Shown piece by piece: positions 44,256 to 55,754 of a stretch of DNA of 64,000 nt. This DNA is from Archivesica marissinica (lineage: Eukaryota; Mollusca; Bivalvia; Venerida; Vesicomyidae): positions 15,063,365 through 15,127,364 of the forward strand of contig CM026391.1 in assembly GCA_014843695.1 (NCBI GenBank), written 5' to 3'. Below the pieces are notes generated by a model. That model saw nothing but the letters and a program-made list of their open reading frames with translations. It was not told where the DNA came from and ran no database searches. How positions within the stretch are numbered: the first letter of the stretch is position 1; the number at the start of each line of letters is the position of its first letter. A program made the translations under genes and the position numbers.

Positions 44256-44487
44256 GTACAAATTTAATACAATACATATGTTGGCACTCGTGCTTTCCCT
44301 CTGGTGTGTACTGTACATTTCTTTGAATGGGAAGTTCCGTAACTGATGTTTCTAGGGCTTCTGGCCCAATCTATTTGCTATTCTTTCTGTTCACATGATT
44401 TCGTATATGTTAAGCTGTACAAGTATTCTAATATGACTTGAGAGTTTGTTCCTGTAAACAAAGAAATCTACTGTTGTTAAATCTGCA

Positions 44488-44728
44488 TTAACCCATTCAA
44501 CACCAAGTAACTCACATGGACTGGTCCATGATATTCATAAACCAATAAATGAATCAGAAAATCACATTTGGACAAGTTCATTTATCAAAATGGGTAATTA
44601 TGTCTAAAAATAGTCATATCACTGGCAAAAAGTGCAGATCCTGATGAGACGGCTCGTCACGAGCCGGCTCATCTGGATCTACACTTTTTGTAAGCCTATT
44701 TAGAGGTCTGTGGTGTTGAAAGGGTTAA
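44488..44728. mobile_element. TTAA-flanked MITE, family 1, copy 1 (241 bp)
   Basis: TTAACCCATTCAACACCAAG at the left, gtggtgttgaaagggttaa at the right, with a strong central dyad gagacggctcgtcacgagcc. Near-identical copies at 47288 and 58887. Confidence 0.88.
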
Positions 44729-44993
44729 ACCATGTCTACGGCTGTTGAATTTTGCTCCCTCTGTAAAAAACGTATTTATGGACGTAAATATGCACTACTT
44801 TTAACAATTGTCATTGGAATTGAATACAGCGATTGGGCAGGATTTGTAGTGTTAATAGCTAGCTATATAAGAAATATAGTGTTGTTAGCTGGAGGATGCC
44901 ACTGGAATACAGAAGGTATTATACATGGAGGTATTTTGTAAAAGTGGCCATCAGCCAAATAACAGACAAGAAGACAAAATAACACAACCTTAC

Positions 44994-45297
44994 AGGGATC
45001 ATTCTAGAGGGCGATGTGGGCGAAATTGTCGCCCTAGGGACTCTTGATTTCGCCCTCTGGGGGGGCCCCACTTCTCCCTAAAAAAAAGTTTGGTTTTTAC
45101 GATTTTCAAACAAAATGTTGTCTAGTAAGATACACTGGCCCATTATAAAGCACTCCTTCTATTCAAATGTTGTATTTAATGGTTGTACTGTGCATTTTAA
45201 CCCTATTTTGCAGAAGTATATTAAAGAACACCATTTAAGGAAGCGATCACGCGCTTTCTCACTTCTCCCAAAAATTCTGACCTAGAATGAACCCTGC
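44994..45297. mobile_element. CAGGG-ended MITE, possibly hAT type, copy 1
   Basis: Ends cagggatcattctaga and cctagaatgaaccctg are imperfect inverted repeats; ccttac flanks both sides. CAGGG ends suit hAT elements, but the duplication length is not clearly 8 bp. Further copies at 60173 and 63236, part at 57700. Confidence 0.7.
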
Positions 45298-45479
45298 CTT
45301 ACATTCGTTTGTAGCATTATATTGGGTCATGTTAGAATGGAAAAATATTTGTCTTGCCGTTATTTATCGGCGAATAAAACATGCTTTATGTTCTGATGCG
45401 CATCAAAACCCCATGACCCGATATACAACAGCAAGACAAATATTTCCTAAATAAATTTCTTTGATTTTAGTGAACAATA

Positions 45480-45717
45480 TTAACCCATTTCATTCTGGAT
45501 ACCATTCAAACGGCTTTTGCAAACAACAAGATCCAGATCGCCGCCATGACATCCGTCTGATCAGCTCTATGCTGTTTGCTTATCAGATATCTTAGCAAGA
45601 TCATCTGAAAAGCAAACAGCATACAGCCTGATCAGACGGCATGTTTCATGGCGGCCGATCTGGCTCTATGTTCTTTGCAAATACTGTTTGAACGGTATCC
45701 AGAATGAAATGGGTTAA
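45480..45717. mobile_element. TTAA-flanked palindromic MITE
   Basis: Ends ttaacccatttcattctgga and the exact inverse tccagaatgaaatgggttaa (20-bp perfect TIR). Much of the 238 bp folds back on itself. Relative at 57889-58107. Confidence 0.88.
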
Positions 45718-45807
45718 TATACAGCATATCTTGTTTTCGATTTTTATGATTTTGTTTGTTACTGAAATATGCTGGTACATGAAAGTATGCATATTATCTC
45801 ATCGTCT

Positions 45808-45968
45808 GCAGTCAAACATGTGTTAGCACTCGACTCGACCAGCGTGCAAATTCTCTACCTGGCATTTTGTTACATATTTCACCTCAAATAAGCAGCCATC
45901 TGTGCTATGAAGCTATTTTCTGTAGAACAGTTGACTGGCTGCAATAAGATAGTTTGGACTGTGTTGAA
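45808..45968. mobile_element. TA-MITE (CAGTCAAACCTG family), decayed copy
   Basis: cagtcaaacatgtgttagc, then aataagcagccatctgtgct and tagtttggactgtg. Diverged from the copies at 46626 and 47687. Confidence 0.6.
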
Positions 45969-46254
45969 TACTATGTTTCACTAGTAAATGTGTAGCTTTA
46001 ATATACTCCTAATTTGCTATAAATGTTTCTTTTTTTCCGATCATTTTGTTGTTTTTCTCTCAAGAGAATGTGTCAGAGTTTTGAGCTAGAGGGTGAATTG
46101 GAAGCTGCTTGACTTCTCCCTTGTCATCAGACATGGGAGAAGATATTTCAAGCACTATAATTATAGGTCTGAAATCTTCTCCCTAAGGTACCAAATTCTT
46201 GTCTATTGACATGTAGAGCTTAAATCTAAGCAAATACGAATATTAAAATTACAT

Positions 46255-46494
46255 GGTTTAGTTTATACAATTTTATTTTAGTTCGATTGCGAAACAAATT
46301 CTTACAACTTATATTAATCACTCTCGAGACCTCATTCTTGATGGAATCCATCGCCACGAGGGAGAGAGAACAGGCAATGTTGAATTTAAATGCCTTGCCT
46401 AAGGGCACAATCGTAACAGCTCCAGCGGGGCTCAAACTCTGGGCCTTTCGCACCTGAAGCGAATCCACTGCCACTGCGCTATCACGACTTCCAC
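46255..46494 (-). mobile_element. tRNA-derived SINE, family B, full length
   Basis: Reversed: tail attttagttcgattgcgaaa, caacttatattaatcactct, body gacctcattcttgatggaat, B box ggctcaaactctggg, A box ccactgcgctatcacg. Confidence 0.88.
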
Positions 46495-46625
46495 TTGGTC
46501 AGTTTTCAAAGTGCTCAAATAATAACTTTCTCGTCATTTTACCTTTAAATCAGAGCTGTGTTTAGAAGAAGAGTATTCATTCAGATCTCAGTTGTATGGT
46601 TTTGTACTTACGGGCATAGTATATA

Positions 46626-46803
46626 CAGTGAAACCGGTGTTAGTGGTCACCTCCATTAAGCAGCCAACCTGTATTAAGCAGTCAGTTTTCAGATTCCCAA
46701 TAAGTTGTTTCATTATACATTTGACCTGTATTAAGCAGCCACCTGTGCTAAGCAGCCACTTTCTGAGATTCCCTTGGCTGGCTGCTTAAGACAGGTTTGA
46801 TTG
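46626..46803. mobile_element. TA-MITE (CAGTCAAACCTG family), copy
   Basis: Flanked by TA on both sides, as for Tc1/mariner-type elements. Ends cagtgaaaccggtgttag and cttaagacaggtttgattg. Almost wholly palindromic through repeated taagcagcca/tggctgctta motifs. Confidence 0.85.
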
Positions 46804-46839
46804 TACATGTATATGTAACATTACGATGTCTGTTTGTAG

Positions 46840-46939
46840 ATGGGTCAGTTGGTATTCTCTCGACTATTTTATCATCACATGGCAGGACAGCTATCTGGAC
46901 AGAAAGACTTCAAAAACAGGCTGTTTACATATCTAGATG
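46840..46939 (+). CDS. TMEM232: TMEM232-like protein, exon 5, last one visible
   Basis: 100 bases after acceptor gtctgtttgtag, donor agatg/gtaaga at 46940; enters in phase 0, leaves in phase 1. Product MGQLVFSRLFYHHMAGQLSG then QKDFKNRLFTYLDG. This continues the TMEM232 body after residue ~170; total so far is about 204 residues, under a third of the usual length. No later TMEM232 exon is visible, so the gene is interrupted by the gap at 48868 or by a misjoin. Confidence 0.72.
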
Positions 46940-47047
46940 GTAAGAAAGCACAGTATTTTATGTAGCTAGAAATTACTGTTGGATCGGATAGTGGACTGAT
47001 CTACAGTCAAACCTGCCCAAATACAAACTGTTATGGTTTTAGTTTAT

Positions 47048-47224
47048 AGTCAAACCTGTATTAAGCAGCCAACCAAGGGAGTCAGAAAAAGTGGCTGCTT
47101 AGCACAGGTGGCTGCTTAATACAGGTCAAATGTATAGTAAATCAACATATAGGAAATCTTGAAACTGGCTGCTTAATACAGGTTGGCTGCTTAATGAAGG
47201 TGACCACTAACACAGGTTTGACTG
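47048..47224. mobile_element. TA-MITE (CAGTCAAACCTG family), inverted copy
   Basis: Left gtcaaacctgtattaagca, right taacacaggtttgactg followed by TA. Inverted relative to the copies at 46626 and 47687. Confidence 0.82.
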
Positions 47225-47287
47225 TATTTTCAAATATGGTAACGTCCATTCACTTTGGAGAGGACCTGTTTGCTGAATATTTGCGGA

Positions 47288-47534
47288 TTAACCCATTCAA
47301 CACCAAGTAACTCACATGGACTGGTCCATGATATTCATAAACCAATAAATGAATCAGAAAATCACATTTGGACAAGTTCATTTATCAAAATGGGTAATTA
47401 TGTCTAAAAATAGTCATATCACTGGCAAATAGTGCAGATCCTGATGAGACGGCTCGTCACGAGCCGGCTCATCTGGATCTACACTTTCTGTAAGCCTATT
47501 TAGAGGTCTGTGGTGCTGAATATTTGCGGATTAA
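47288..47534. mobile_element. TTAA-flanked MITE, family 1, copy 2, right end replaced
   Basis: Normal left end and body, but the right terminus gttgaaagggttaa is missing. In its place stands gctgaatatttgcggattaa, an exact copy of the 20 bases immediately left of and including the left TTAA (47272-47291). Confidence 0.85.
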
Positions 47535-47686
47535 CTATGAGAATAGAAGAAATTGCAAATCCTGGTGTCACGGCACACCGTGTGACATCCGGCATGGAGA
47601 ATATAAAACTAAAACTTTGTGTCTCACTTTCTGATTGTTTGAGCTCACAAGGAAACGCATAATCTCGGACACAATCGATCGCATTA

Positions 47687-47864
47687 CAGTCAAACCTGTG
47701 TTAGTGGTCACCTCCATTAAGCAGCCAACCTGTATTAAGCAGTCAGTTTCCAGTTTCCCAGTCGGTTGTTTTGTTATACATTTGACCTCTATTAAGCAGC
47801 CACCTGTGCTAAGCAGCCACTTTCTCTGATTCCCTTGGCTGGCTGCTTAAGACAGGTTTGACTG
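47687..47864. mobile_element. TA-MITE (CAGTCAAACCTG family), copy
   Basis: TA-flanked; ends cagtcaaacctgtgttagtg and aagacaggtttgactg, nearly perfect TIRs, palindromic body. Confidence 0.88.
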
Positions 47865-47954
47865 TACTTCAGTTTGAATCTGAAATCTGAGCAAATGTTT
47901 TTAACCTTCAGGTCTAATCTGAATGTCCCGTGTTTCATTTATATGAAAAAGTTG

Positions 47955-48090
47955 GCAGTTTATTACGGAGGTTGGTGCACCCGAGTACTGGTTAACCGCT
48001 GGAGCCTGCCAAGGAAAGGTGTTGTTAGGTAAACTGCCCACCAGCGATATAGCCCAAAATGGTGCTGATGCAGGCGTAAACCCCGAAATA
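47955..48090 (+). mobile_element. tRNA-derived SINE, family F, head-truncated
   Basis: Contains ttacggaggttggtgcaccc, gtactggttaaccgctgg and atggtgctgatgcaggcgta, matching 58345-58612 in reverse. Confidence 0.75.
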
Positions 48091-48683
48091 TAACATAACT
48101 AATCTGAATGTTTCACCACTCAGATGCTCGAGACGTAAACATCGCTGGAATAGGAATAATTAGTAAAATATATACATCATTATTGCGCTTCCTTAGATGA
48201 ACGTATGTGCCCTAATTGCATACAATTTCACACAAGGGTTTCCAACTAATGATATGCAGCTTACACATGCACTTGAAGCTACGGGCATGCGCATTCGCAT
48301 TATTAGGCAACGTTCGTCGTGAGAAAAGGCGTGTTATAGTTTATGCTGTTCCAAGGATGATCTATTTACCTGTTCCGTGACACGATAAGTTGCAAATCTG
48401 ATCTTCGGCCGCCACACACTTTAACCACGCCCAATATAGTTCATACCCCGATGGAAACTATTAACCCGCGATTCATTCCTTAAATGGGGCCATACTTCAA
48501 CATTACACAGCTTTTTGTCTGTCTTCGTCGGATTATATTTTCTTTGTAGAAGTGGCGGCTATGGGGGAGTGGCTATGGGGGAGTGGCTATTGGGGAGTGG
48601 CTATGACAAGTATGGAATATAGAGAATGTAGTTACTGTGACTTGCCTTGATGTGTGAGTGGTGGCCAATTATATTATCCATAC
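48091..48683. other. Unique sequence, no exon seen
   Basis: Includes a minor three-fold repeat of ggctatgggggagt at about 48560-48602. No TMEM232 or transporter exon found. Confidence 0.4.
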
Positions 48684-48867
48684 TAGTGCATAAATACTTC
48701 ACGCCCAATCCATACTAGTGCATAAATACGTCACGCCCAATCCATACTAGTGCATAAATACTTCATGCCCAATCCATACTAGTGCATAAATACTTCACGC
48801 CCAATCCATACTAGTGCATAAATACTTCACGCCCAATCCATACTAGTGCATAAATACTTCACGCCCA
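48684..48867. repeat. 32-bp tandem array (about 6 copies), runs into a gap
   Basis: Unit tag: actagtgcataaatacttca, then cgcccaatccat. Cut by the N run. Confidence 0.93.
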
Positions 48868-49867
48868 NNNNNNNNNNNNNNNNNNNNNNNNNNNNNNNNN
48901 NNNNNNNNNNNNNNNNNNNNNNNNNNNNNNNNNNNNNNNNNNNNNNNNNNNNNNNNNNNNNNNNNNNNNNNNNNNNNNNNNNNNNNNNNNNNNNNNNNNN
49001 NNNNNNNNNNNNNNNNNNNNNNNNNNNNNNNNNNNNNNNNNNNNNNNNNNNNNNNNNNNNNNNNNNNNNNNNNNNNNNNNNNNNNNNNNNNNNNNNNNNN
49101 NNNNNNNNNNNNNNNNNNNNNNNNNNNNNNNNNNNNNNNNNNNNNNNNNNNNNNNNNNNNNNNNNNNNNNNNNNNNNNNNNNNNNNNNNNNNNNNNNNNN
49201 NNNNNNNNNNNNNNNNNNNNNNNNNNNNNNNNNNNNNNNNNNNNNNNNNNNNNNNNNNNNNNNNNNNNNNNNNNNNNNNNNNNNNNNNNNNNNNNNNNNN
49301 NNNNNNNNNNNNNNNNNNNNNNNNNNNNNNNNNNNNNNNNNNNNNNNNNNNNNNNNNNNNNNNNNNNNNNNNNNNNNNNNNNNNNNNNNNNNNNNNNNNN
49401 NNNNNNNNNNNNNNNNNNNNNNNNNNNNNNNNNNNNNNNNNNNNNNNNNNNNNNNNNNNNNNNNNNNNNNNNNNNNNNNNNNNNNNNNNNNNNNNNNNNN
49501 NNNNNNNNNNNNNNNNNNNNNNNNNNNNNNNNNNNNNNNNNNNNNNNNNNNNNNNNNNNNNNNNNNNNNNNNNNNNNNNNNNNNNNNNNNNNNNNNNNNN
49601 NNNNNNNNNNNNNNNNNNNNNNNNNNNNNNNNNNNNNNNNNNNNNNNNNNNNNNNNNNNNNNNNNNNNNNNNNNNNNNNNNNNNNNNNNNNNNNNNNNNN
49701 NNNNNNNNNNNNNNNNNNNNNNNNNNNNNNNNNNNNNNNNNNNNNNNNNNNNNNNNNNNNNNNNNNNNNNNNNNNNNNNNNNNNNNNNNNNNNNNNNNNN
49801 NNNNNNNNNNNNNNNNNNNNNNNNNNNNNNNNNNNNNNNNNNNNNNNNNNNNNNNNNNNNNNNNNNN
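48868..49867. other. Assembly gap, 1000 N
   Basis: Exactly 1000 N. It is bounded by two different arrays, so reads failed on both sides. It lies between the last visible TMEM232 exon and the first visible transporter exon. Confidence 0.99.
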
Positions 49868-51015
49868 ACACCGGTATTTTTCTATGTCAACCAATCTTTA
49901 GCCCCACTCTGTGGCTCTAGTTACCTCCCCTGACGTTCCAGCCTATATATAAGTAATGTTAATGACAAATATGACACCGGTATTTTTCTATGTCAACCAG
50001 TCTTTAGCCCACTCTGTGGCTCTAGTTACCTCCCCTGACGTTCCGGCCTATATATAAGTAATGTTAATGACAAATATGACACCGGTATTTTTCTATGTCA
50101 ACCAGTCTTTAGCCCACTCTGTGGCTCTAGTTACCTCCCCTGACGTTCCGGCCTATATATAAGTAATGTTAATGACAAATATGACACCGGTATTTTTCTA
50201 TGTCAACCAGTCTTTAGCCCCACTCTGTGGCTCTAGTTACCTCCCCTGACGTTCCGGCCTATATATAAGTAATGTTAATGACAAATATGACACCGGTATT
50301 TTTCTATGTCAACCAGTCTTTAGCCCCACTCTGTGGCTCTAGTTACCTCCCCTGACGTTCCAGTCTATATATAAGTAATGTTAATGACAAATATGACACC
50401 GGTATTTTTCTATGTCAACCAGTCTTTAGCCCCACTCTGTGGCTCTAGTTACCTCCCCTGACGTTCCAGTCTATATATAAGTAATGTTAATGACAAATAT
50501 GACACCGGTATTTTTCTATGTCAACCAGTCTTTAGCCCACTCTGTGGCTCTAGTTACCTCCCCTGACGTTCCGGCCTATATATAAGTAATGTTAATGACA
50601 AATATGACACCGGTATTTTTCTATGTCAACCAGTCTTTAGCCCACTCTGTGGCTCTAGTTACCTCCCCTGACGTTCCGGCCTATATATAAGTAATGTTAA
50701 TGACAAATATGACACCGGTATTTTTCTATGTCAACCAGTCTTTAGCCCACTCTGTGGCTCTAGTTACCTCCCCTGACGTTCCGGCCTATATATAAGTAAT
50801 GTTAATGACAAATATGACACCGGTATTTTTCTATGTCAACCAGTCTTTAGCCCCACTCTGTGGCTCTAGTTACCTCCCCTGACGTTCCAGTCTATATATA
50901 AGTAATGTTAATGACAAATATGACACCGGTATTTTTCTATGTCAACCAATCTTTAGCCCACTCTGTGGCTCTAGTTACCTCCCCTGACGTTCCGGCCTAT
51001 ATATAAGTAATGTTA
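49868..51015. repeat. 105-106-bp tandem array (about 11 copies)
   Basis: Unit tag: acaccggtatttttctatgt. Very homogeneous; copies differ mainly by cccac/ccccac and cggcc/cagtc. Confidence 0.94.
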
Positions 51016-51110
51016 ATAAGATGATAATAATTTCCACGTGTTGGACTAATCATTATTTTGCCCTATCTTTTAAAACCTAGCCTGGGTACTATATCATTTA
51101 ATATTTTGGA

Positions 51111-51338
51111 TTAGCTGTCCGATTCTCACCAATGCAACCCGGGTTCGATCCTCGGACCGGGAAGTATGTGAGATGGTACGGTGGTCGCCAGATCGGAGAG
51201 ATGGATTTTCTCCGTGTACTCCGGTTTCCTTCCACACGAATGAGCACATATACGCTTTCATCCGCGCCAACGAGAGTGATTAATATAAGTTGTTAGAACT
51301 TGCTTCGCAATCTTTGTAAAATAAATAAAGTTTAAACT
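51111..51338 (+). mobile_element. tRNA-derived SINE, family A
   Basis: Head with A box lost (gctgtccgattctcaccaat), B box gggttcgatcctcgg, body gtactccggtttcctt, tail gattaatataagttgttaga and aataaagtttaaac. Confidence 0.88.
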
Positions 51339-51681
51339 CAATATTTTGGATAATACGGTAGTAACACCGTAATATGGTACAATACCCGAGTCAACAGGAA
51401 CGAGTTAGAATGAAGCTCTATGCAGATGTGTTAACAAGATTGAAACAAATGCATATATGTTTTTTTCCGCCTATTATTGTTTTTCGTTACTTGCCAAATT
51501 CTACCTGAAGCGAGTGCCTCATTTCGCCTCAGTGTGGCTGTGAGCCTGACGTGTGAAGATATATTTTAAAATACTGCATAAATGATCAATCAATGGTAAT
51601 ATACCAATTAGGGGTCACACGATATGATTGTAGATATAGGATCCTACATGAGTGGTGATTTCATACCATATTTTATGAAAT
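51339..51681. other. Unique spacer
   Basis: No gene or element recognised. Confidence 0.5.
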
Positions 51682-52738
51682 ATGTTGGTCATTTCTGCCT
51701 ATGTTGAAGGTCATTTCTGCCTATTATATTGAAGGTCATTTCTGCCTATGTTGAAGGTCATTTCTGCCTATGTTGATGGTCATTTCTGCCAATTATGTTG
51801 AAGGTCATTTCTGCCTATTATGTTGAAGGTCATTTCTGCCTATGTTGAAAGCCATTTCTGCCTATGTTCAAGGTCATTTCTGCCTATGTTGAAAGTCATT
51901 TCTGCCTATGTTCAAGGTCATTTCTGCCTATGTTCAAGGTCATTTCTGCCTATGTTGTTGGTCATTTCTGCCTATGTTGAAGCTCATTTCTGCCTATGTT
52001 GAAGGTCATTTCTGCCTATGTTGAAAGTCATTTCTGCCTATGTTGAAGGTCATTTCTGCCTATTATATTGAAGGTCATTTCTGCCTATGTTGAAGGTCAT
52101 TTCTGCCTATTATGTTGAAGGTCATTTCTGCCTATGTTGAAAGTCATTTCTGCCTATGTTGAAGGTCATTTCTGCCTATGTTGAAGGTCATTTCTGCCTA
52201 TGTTGAAAGTCATTTCTGCCTATGTTGAAGTCATTTCTGCCTATGTTGAAGGTCATTTCTGCCTATGTTGAAGGTCATTTCTGCCTATGTTGAAAGTCAT
52301 TTCTGCCTATGTTGAAGGTCATTTCTGCCTATGTTGAAGGTCATTTCTGCCTATGTTGAAAGTCATTTCTGCCTATGTTGAAAGTCATTTCTGCCTATGT
52401 TGAAGTCATTTCTGCCTATTATATTGAAGGTCATTTCTGCCTATTATGTCGAAGGTCATTTCTGCCTATGTTGAAAGTCATTTCTGCCTATGTTGAAGGT
52501 CATTTCTGCCTATTATGTTGAAGGTCATTTCTGCCTATGTTGAAGGTCATTTCTGCCTATTATGTTGAAGGTCATTTCTGCCTATGTTGAAGGTCATTTC
52601 TGCCTATGTTGAAGGTCATTTCTGCCTATTATGTTGAAGGTCATTTCTGCCTATGTTGAAGGTCATTTCTGCCAATTATGTTGAAGGTCATTTCTGCCTA
52701 TGTTGAAGGTCATTTCTGCCTATGTTGAAGGTCATTTC
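51682..52738. repeat. 22/25-bp tandem array (about 46 copies)
   Basis: Unit gaaggtcatttctgcctatg plus tt; a longer form has ttatgtt or ttatatt. Confidence 0.94.
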
Positions 52739-52944
52739 AGCTTCAACATGATCATCAGTAACACTCGTTTTAGTATTACTCTTTATGCGTACAGAAAACG
52801 TTACACATTTATATTATGTACATTTTCATTGGAGAGGAATTATTAAAACTTATTTTCCAATCCAAACTATTCATAATTTGTGTAATTTGTAACATTTTTA
52901 TGCATGTGAATTTATTGAATAAATACTGTTTTAACTAACACTGT
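52739..52944. other. Unique spacer between related arrays
   Basis: AT-rich. Both flanking arrays contain aaggtcattt, so they may share an ancestor. Confidence 0.4.
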
Positions 52945-53310
52945 CATTTATGCTTCAACAAGGTCACTTATGCTTCAACAAGGACATTTAAGCTTCAACA
53001 AGGTCACTTATGCTTCAACAAGGACATTTATGCTTCAACAAGGTCATTTAAGCTACAACAAGGTCACGTATGCTTCAACAAGGTCACTTATGCTTCAACA
53101 AGGTCATTTATGCTTCAACAAGGTCACGTATGCTTCAACAAGGTCATTTATACTTCAACAAGGTCACGTATGCTTCAACAATGTCATTTATGCTTCAACA
53201 AGGTCATTTAAGCTACAACATGGTCATTTATGCTTCAACAAGGTCATTTAAGCTACAACATGGTCACTTATGCTTCAACAAGGTCACTTATGCTTCAACA
53301 AGGTCATTTC
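52945..53310. repeat. 20-bp tandem array (about 18 copies)
   Basis: Unit tgcttcaacaaggtcactta with variants catttatg, cacgtatg and catttaag. Confidence 0.93.
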
Positions 53311-53351
53311 TGTTCGTGTTGGAAGGCTAGTTCTGCTTGTGTTGAAGGTTA

Positions 53352-53576
53352 ATTTATACAAATTTATTTTAGCTTGATTGCGAAACAAGTTCTTACAACT
53401 TATATTAATCACTCTCGAGACCTCATTCCTGATGGAATCCATCACCACGAGGGAGAGAGAAGAGGCAATGTGGAATTTAAATGCCTTGCCTAAGGGCACA
53501 ATCGTAACAGCTCCAGCTGGGCTCGAACTCTGGATCTTTCGCACCTGAAGCGAACGTGCATCCACTGCGCTATCAC
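53352..53576 (-). mobile_element. tRNA-derived SINE, family B, with target-site duplication
   Basis: Full-length reversed copy with poly-purine-free tail ttatacaaatttatttta. Flanked by a perfect 13-bp direct repeat gtgttgaaggtta at 53339-53351 and 53577-53589. Confidence 0.93.
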
Positions 53577-53619
53577 GTGTTGAAGGTTACTGCTGGGGTT
53601 GGTGCTTTGCTCAGGTGGT

Positions 53620-54568
53620 TAGATTTGTTACCGTATAGCTATGACCCAAGTCCAGCTGTTACCGTATAGCTATGACCAAGTCCAGCTGTTACCGTATAGT
53701 TATGATCCAAGTCCAGCTGTTACCATATAGCTATGATCCAAGTCCAGCTGTTACCGTATAGCTATGACCAGGTCCAGCTGTTACCATATAGCTATGATCC
53801 AAGTCCAGCTGTTACCGTATAGCTATGACCAGGTCCAGCTGTTACCGTATAGCTATGACCAAGTCCAGCTGTTACCATATAGCTATGACCAAGTCCAGCT
53901 GTTACCGTATAGCTATGACCAAGTCCAGCTGTTACCGTATAGCTATGACCAAGTACAGCTGTTACCATATAGCTATGATCCAAGTCCAGCTGTTACCGTA
54001 TAGCTATGACCAGGTCCAGCTGTTACCATATAGCTATGATCCAAGTCCAGCTGTTACCGTATAGCTATGACCAGGTCCAGCTGTTACCGTATAGCTATGA
54101 CCAAGTCCAGCTGTTACCGTATAGCTATGACCAAGTACAGCTGTTACCATATAGCTATGACCAGGTCCAGCTGTTACCGTATAGCTATGACCAGGTCCAG
54201 CTGTTACCGTATAGCTATGACCCAAGTCCAGCTGTTACCGTATAGCTATGACCCGGTCCAGCTGTTACCGTATAGCTATGATCAGGTCCAACTGTTACTG
54301 TATATAGCTATGACCAAGCCCAGCTGTTACCGTATAGCTATGACCAAGTCCAGCTGTTACTGTATAGCTATGACCAAGTCCAGCTGTTACCGTATAGCTA
54401 TGACCAGGTCCAGCTGTTACCGTATAGCTATGACCAGGTCCAGCTGTTACTGTATAGCTATGACCAGGTCCAGCTGTTACCGTATAGCTATGACCAGGTC
54501 CAGCTGCTACTGTATAGCTATGACCAGGTCCAGCTGTTACCATATGGCTATGACCAGGTCCAGCATAT
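53620..54568. repeat. 30/31-bp tandem array (about 31 copies)
   Basis: Unit ctgttaccgtatagctatga plus ccaagtccag, with variants caggtcc, gatccaag and catatag. Ends about 35 bases before the acceptor of the first visible transporter exon. Confidence 0.94.
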
Positions 54569-54603
54569 CAACAGTTCAATGGTGTTTTTATTTTTGTTGA
54601 CAG

Positions 54604-54668
54604 GGTGCTGGTATGATACTTCATTTAGAATCTTCAGTAGCAGAAGAAATTAGATATAAATTTAAAAG
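54604..54668 (+). CDS. Amino-acid transporter (SLC36/AVT-like), first visible exon
   Basis: 65 bases after acceptor tttttgttgacag, donor aaaag/gtaagt at 54669; enters in phase 0, leaves in phase 2. Product GAGMILHLESSVAEEIRYKF then KR. This matches the G-x-x-x-L-x-x-E-x-x segment near the middle of AA_trans (SLC32/36/38) proteins, usually preceded by FE, which begins the second half of the fold. The N-terminal half (about six membrane helices) is not visible upstream; see the gap at 48868. Confidence 0.72.
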
Positions 54669-54699
54669 GTAAGTCAATTAATACCTATACCTTGGTGCA

Positions 54700-54897
54700 G
54701 TGAAGAGGGCCCCGAGTGGGTTGTTGACATCAAATTACTTGCCACTCGATCGCTGTATGTTTGAATCCCACTGGAGGTGTTGAATTATTTCATGTTAGGA
54801 AGCTATCCAGTTGGCTGTGGTAGGTCGGTGGTTCTACCCAGGTGCCCGTCCAATAATAGCTGGAGAGTGTCTTTGACTTTAGCTATTGGTCAACTTT
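54700..54897 (+). mobile_element. tRNA-derived SINE, family D
   Basis: Head ccgagtgggttgttgacatc, then acttgccactcgatcgctgt, tcggtggttctacccagg and taatagctggagagtgtct. It shows the unamplified 3' part that is expanded at 33745. Confidence 0.78.
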
Positions 54898-54947
54898 AAA
54901 CCCCAAACACAAACCGACAAATCCTTCTATAATTCAAGATATTTAAG

Positions 54948-55673
54948 TTAACCCTTTCCCTCATAGAAGCACCTTGACGCCATTACCAATATGACATACA
55001 TTGACAATGTAGTAGCCAAACCAATGTTCATTAACCCTTTCCCTCATAGAAGCACCTCTTGACACCATTACCAATACGACATACATTGACAATGTAGTAG
55101 CCAAACCAATGTTCATTAACCCTTTCCCTCATAGAAGTACCTCTTGACGCCATTACCAATACGACATACATTGACAATGTAGTAGCCAAACCAATGTTCA
55201 TAAACCCTTTCCCTCATAGTAGCGCCTCTTGACGCCATTACCAATTCGACATACATTGATATTGTAGTAGCCAAACCAATGTTCATACTAAAGGCCAGAA
55301 TCTCATGTAGTCCTAGTAATATCTATGGAGGTAGGATAGATATGGCGACTTATCCACTGCATGATAGCTAAATGGCTGTCGTTTGTATGGAGATATAATA
55401 GTATATTAACCTAAATCTCTATGAAGTCCCAGTAATATCTATGGAGGTGGAATAGATATGGGGACTACTTATCCACTGCATGATAGGTAAATGGCTGTCA
55501 TTTGTATGGTGATATAATAGTATATTAACCTAAATCTCTATGTAGTCCCAGTAATATATATGGAGGTGGGATAGATATGGCGACTACTTATCCATTACAT
55601 GATAGCTAAATGGCTGTCGTTTGTATGGAGATATAATAGTATATTAACCTAAATCTCTATGAAGGAAAGGGTT
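54948..55673 (-). mobile_element. TTAA-type MITE with both ends expanded
   Basis: Four tandem copies of the terminus TTAACCCTTTCCCTCATAG plus about 66 bp (atacattgacaatgtagtag) at the left, then three copies of a 115-bp right-hand unit (gcatgatagctaaatggctg), ending gaaggaaagggtta. Confidence 0.78.
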
Positions 55674-55754
55674 ACGCTCCTAATATATCATAAAATAACC
55701 AACAAATACCAGAGGAAGCCACCGCTTGACAAATATTTTTCAAACTGACTGAAA

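Noticed and set aside
48827..49901. Open frames through the second N run
   Set aside because: Consist of unknown bases.
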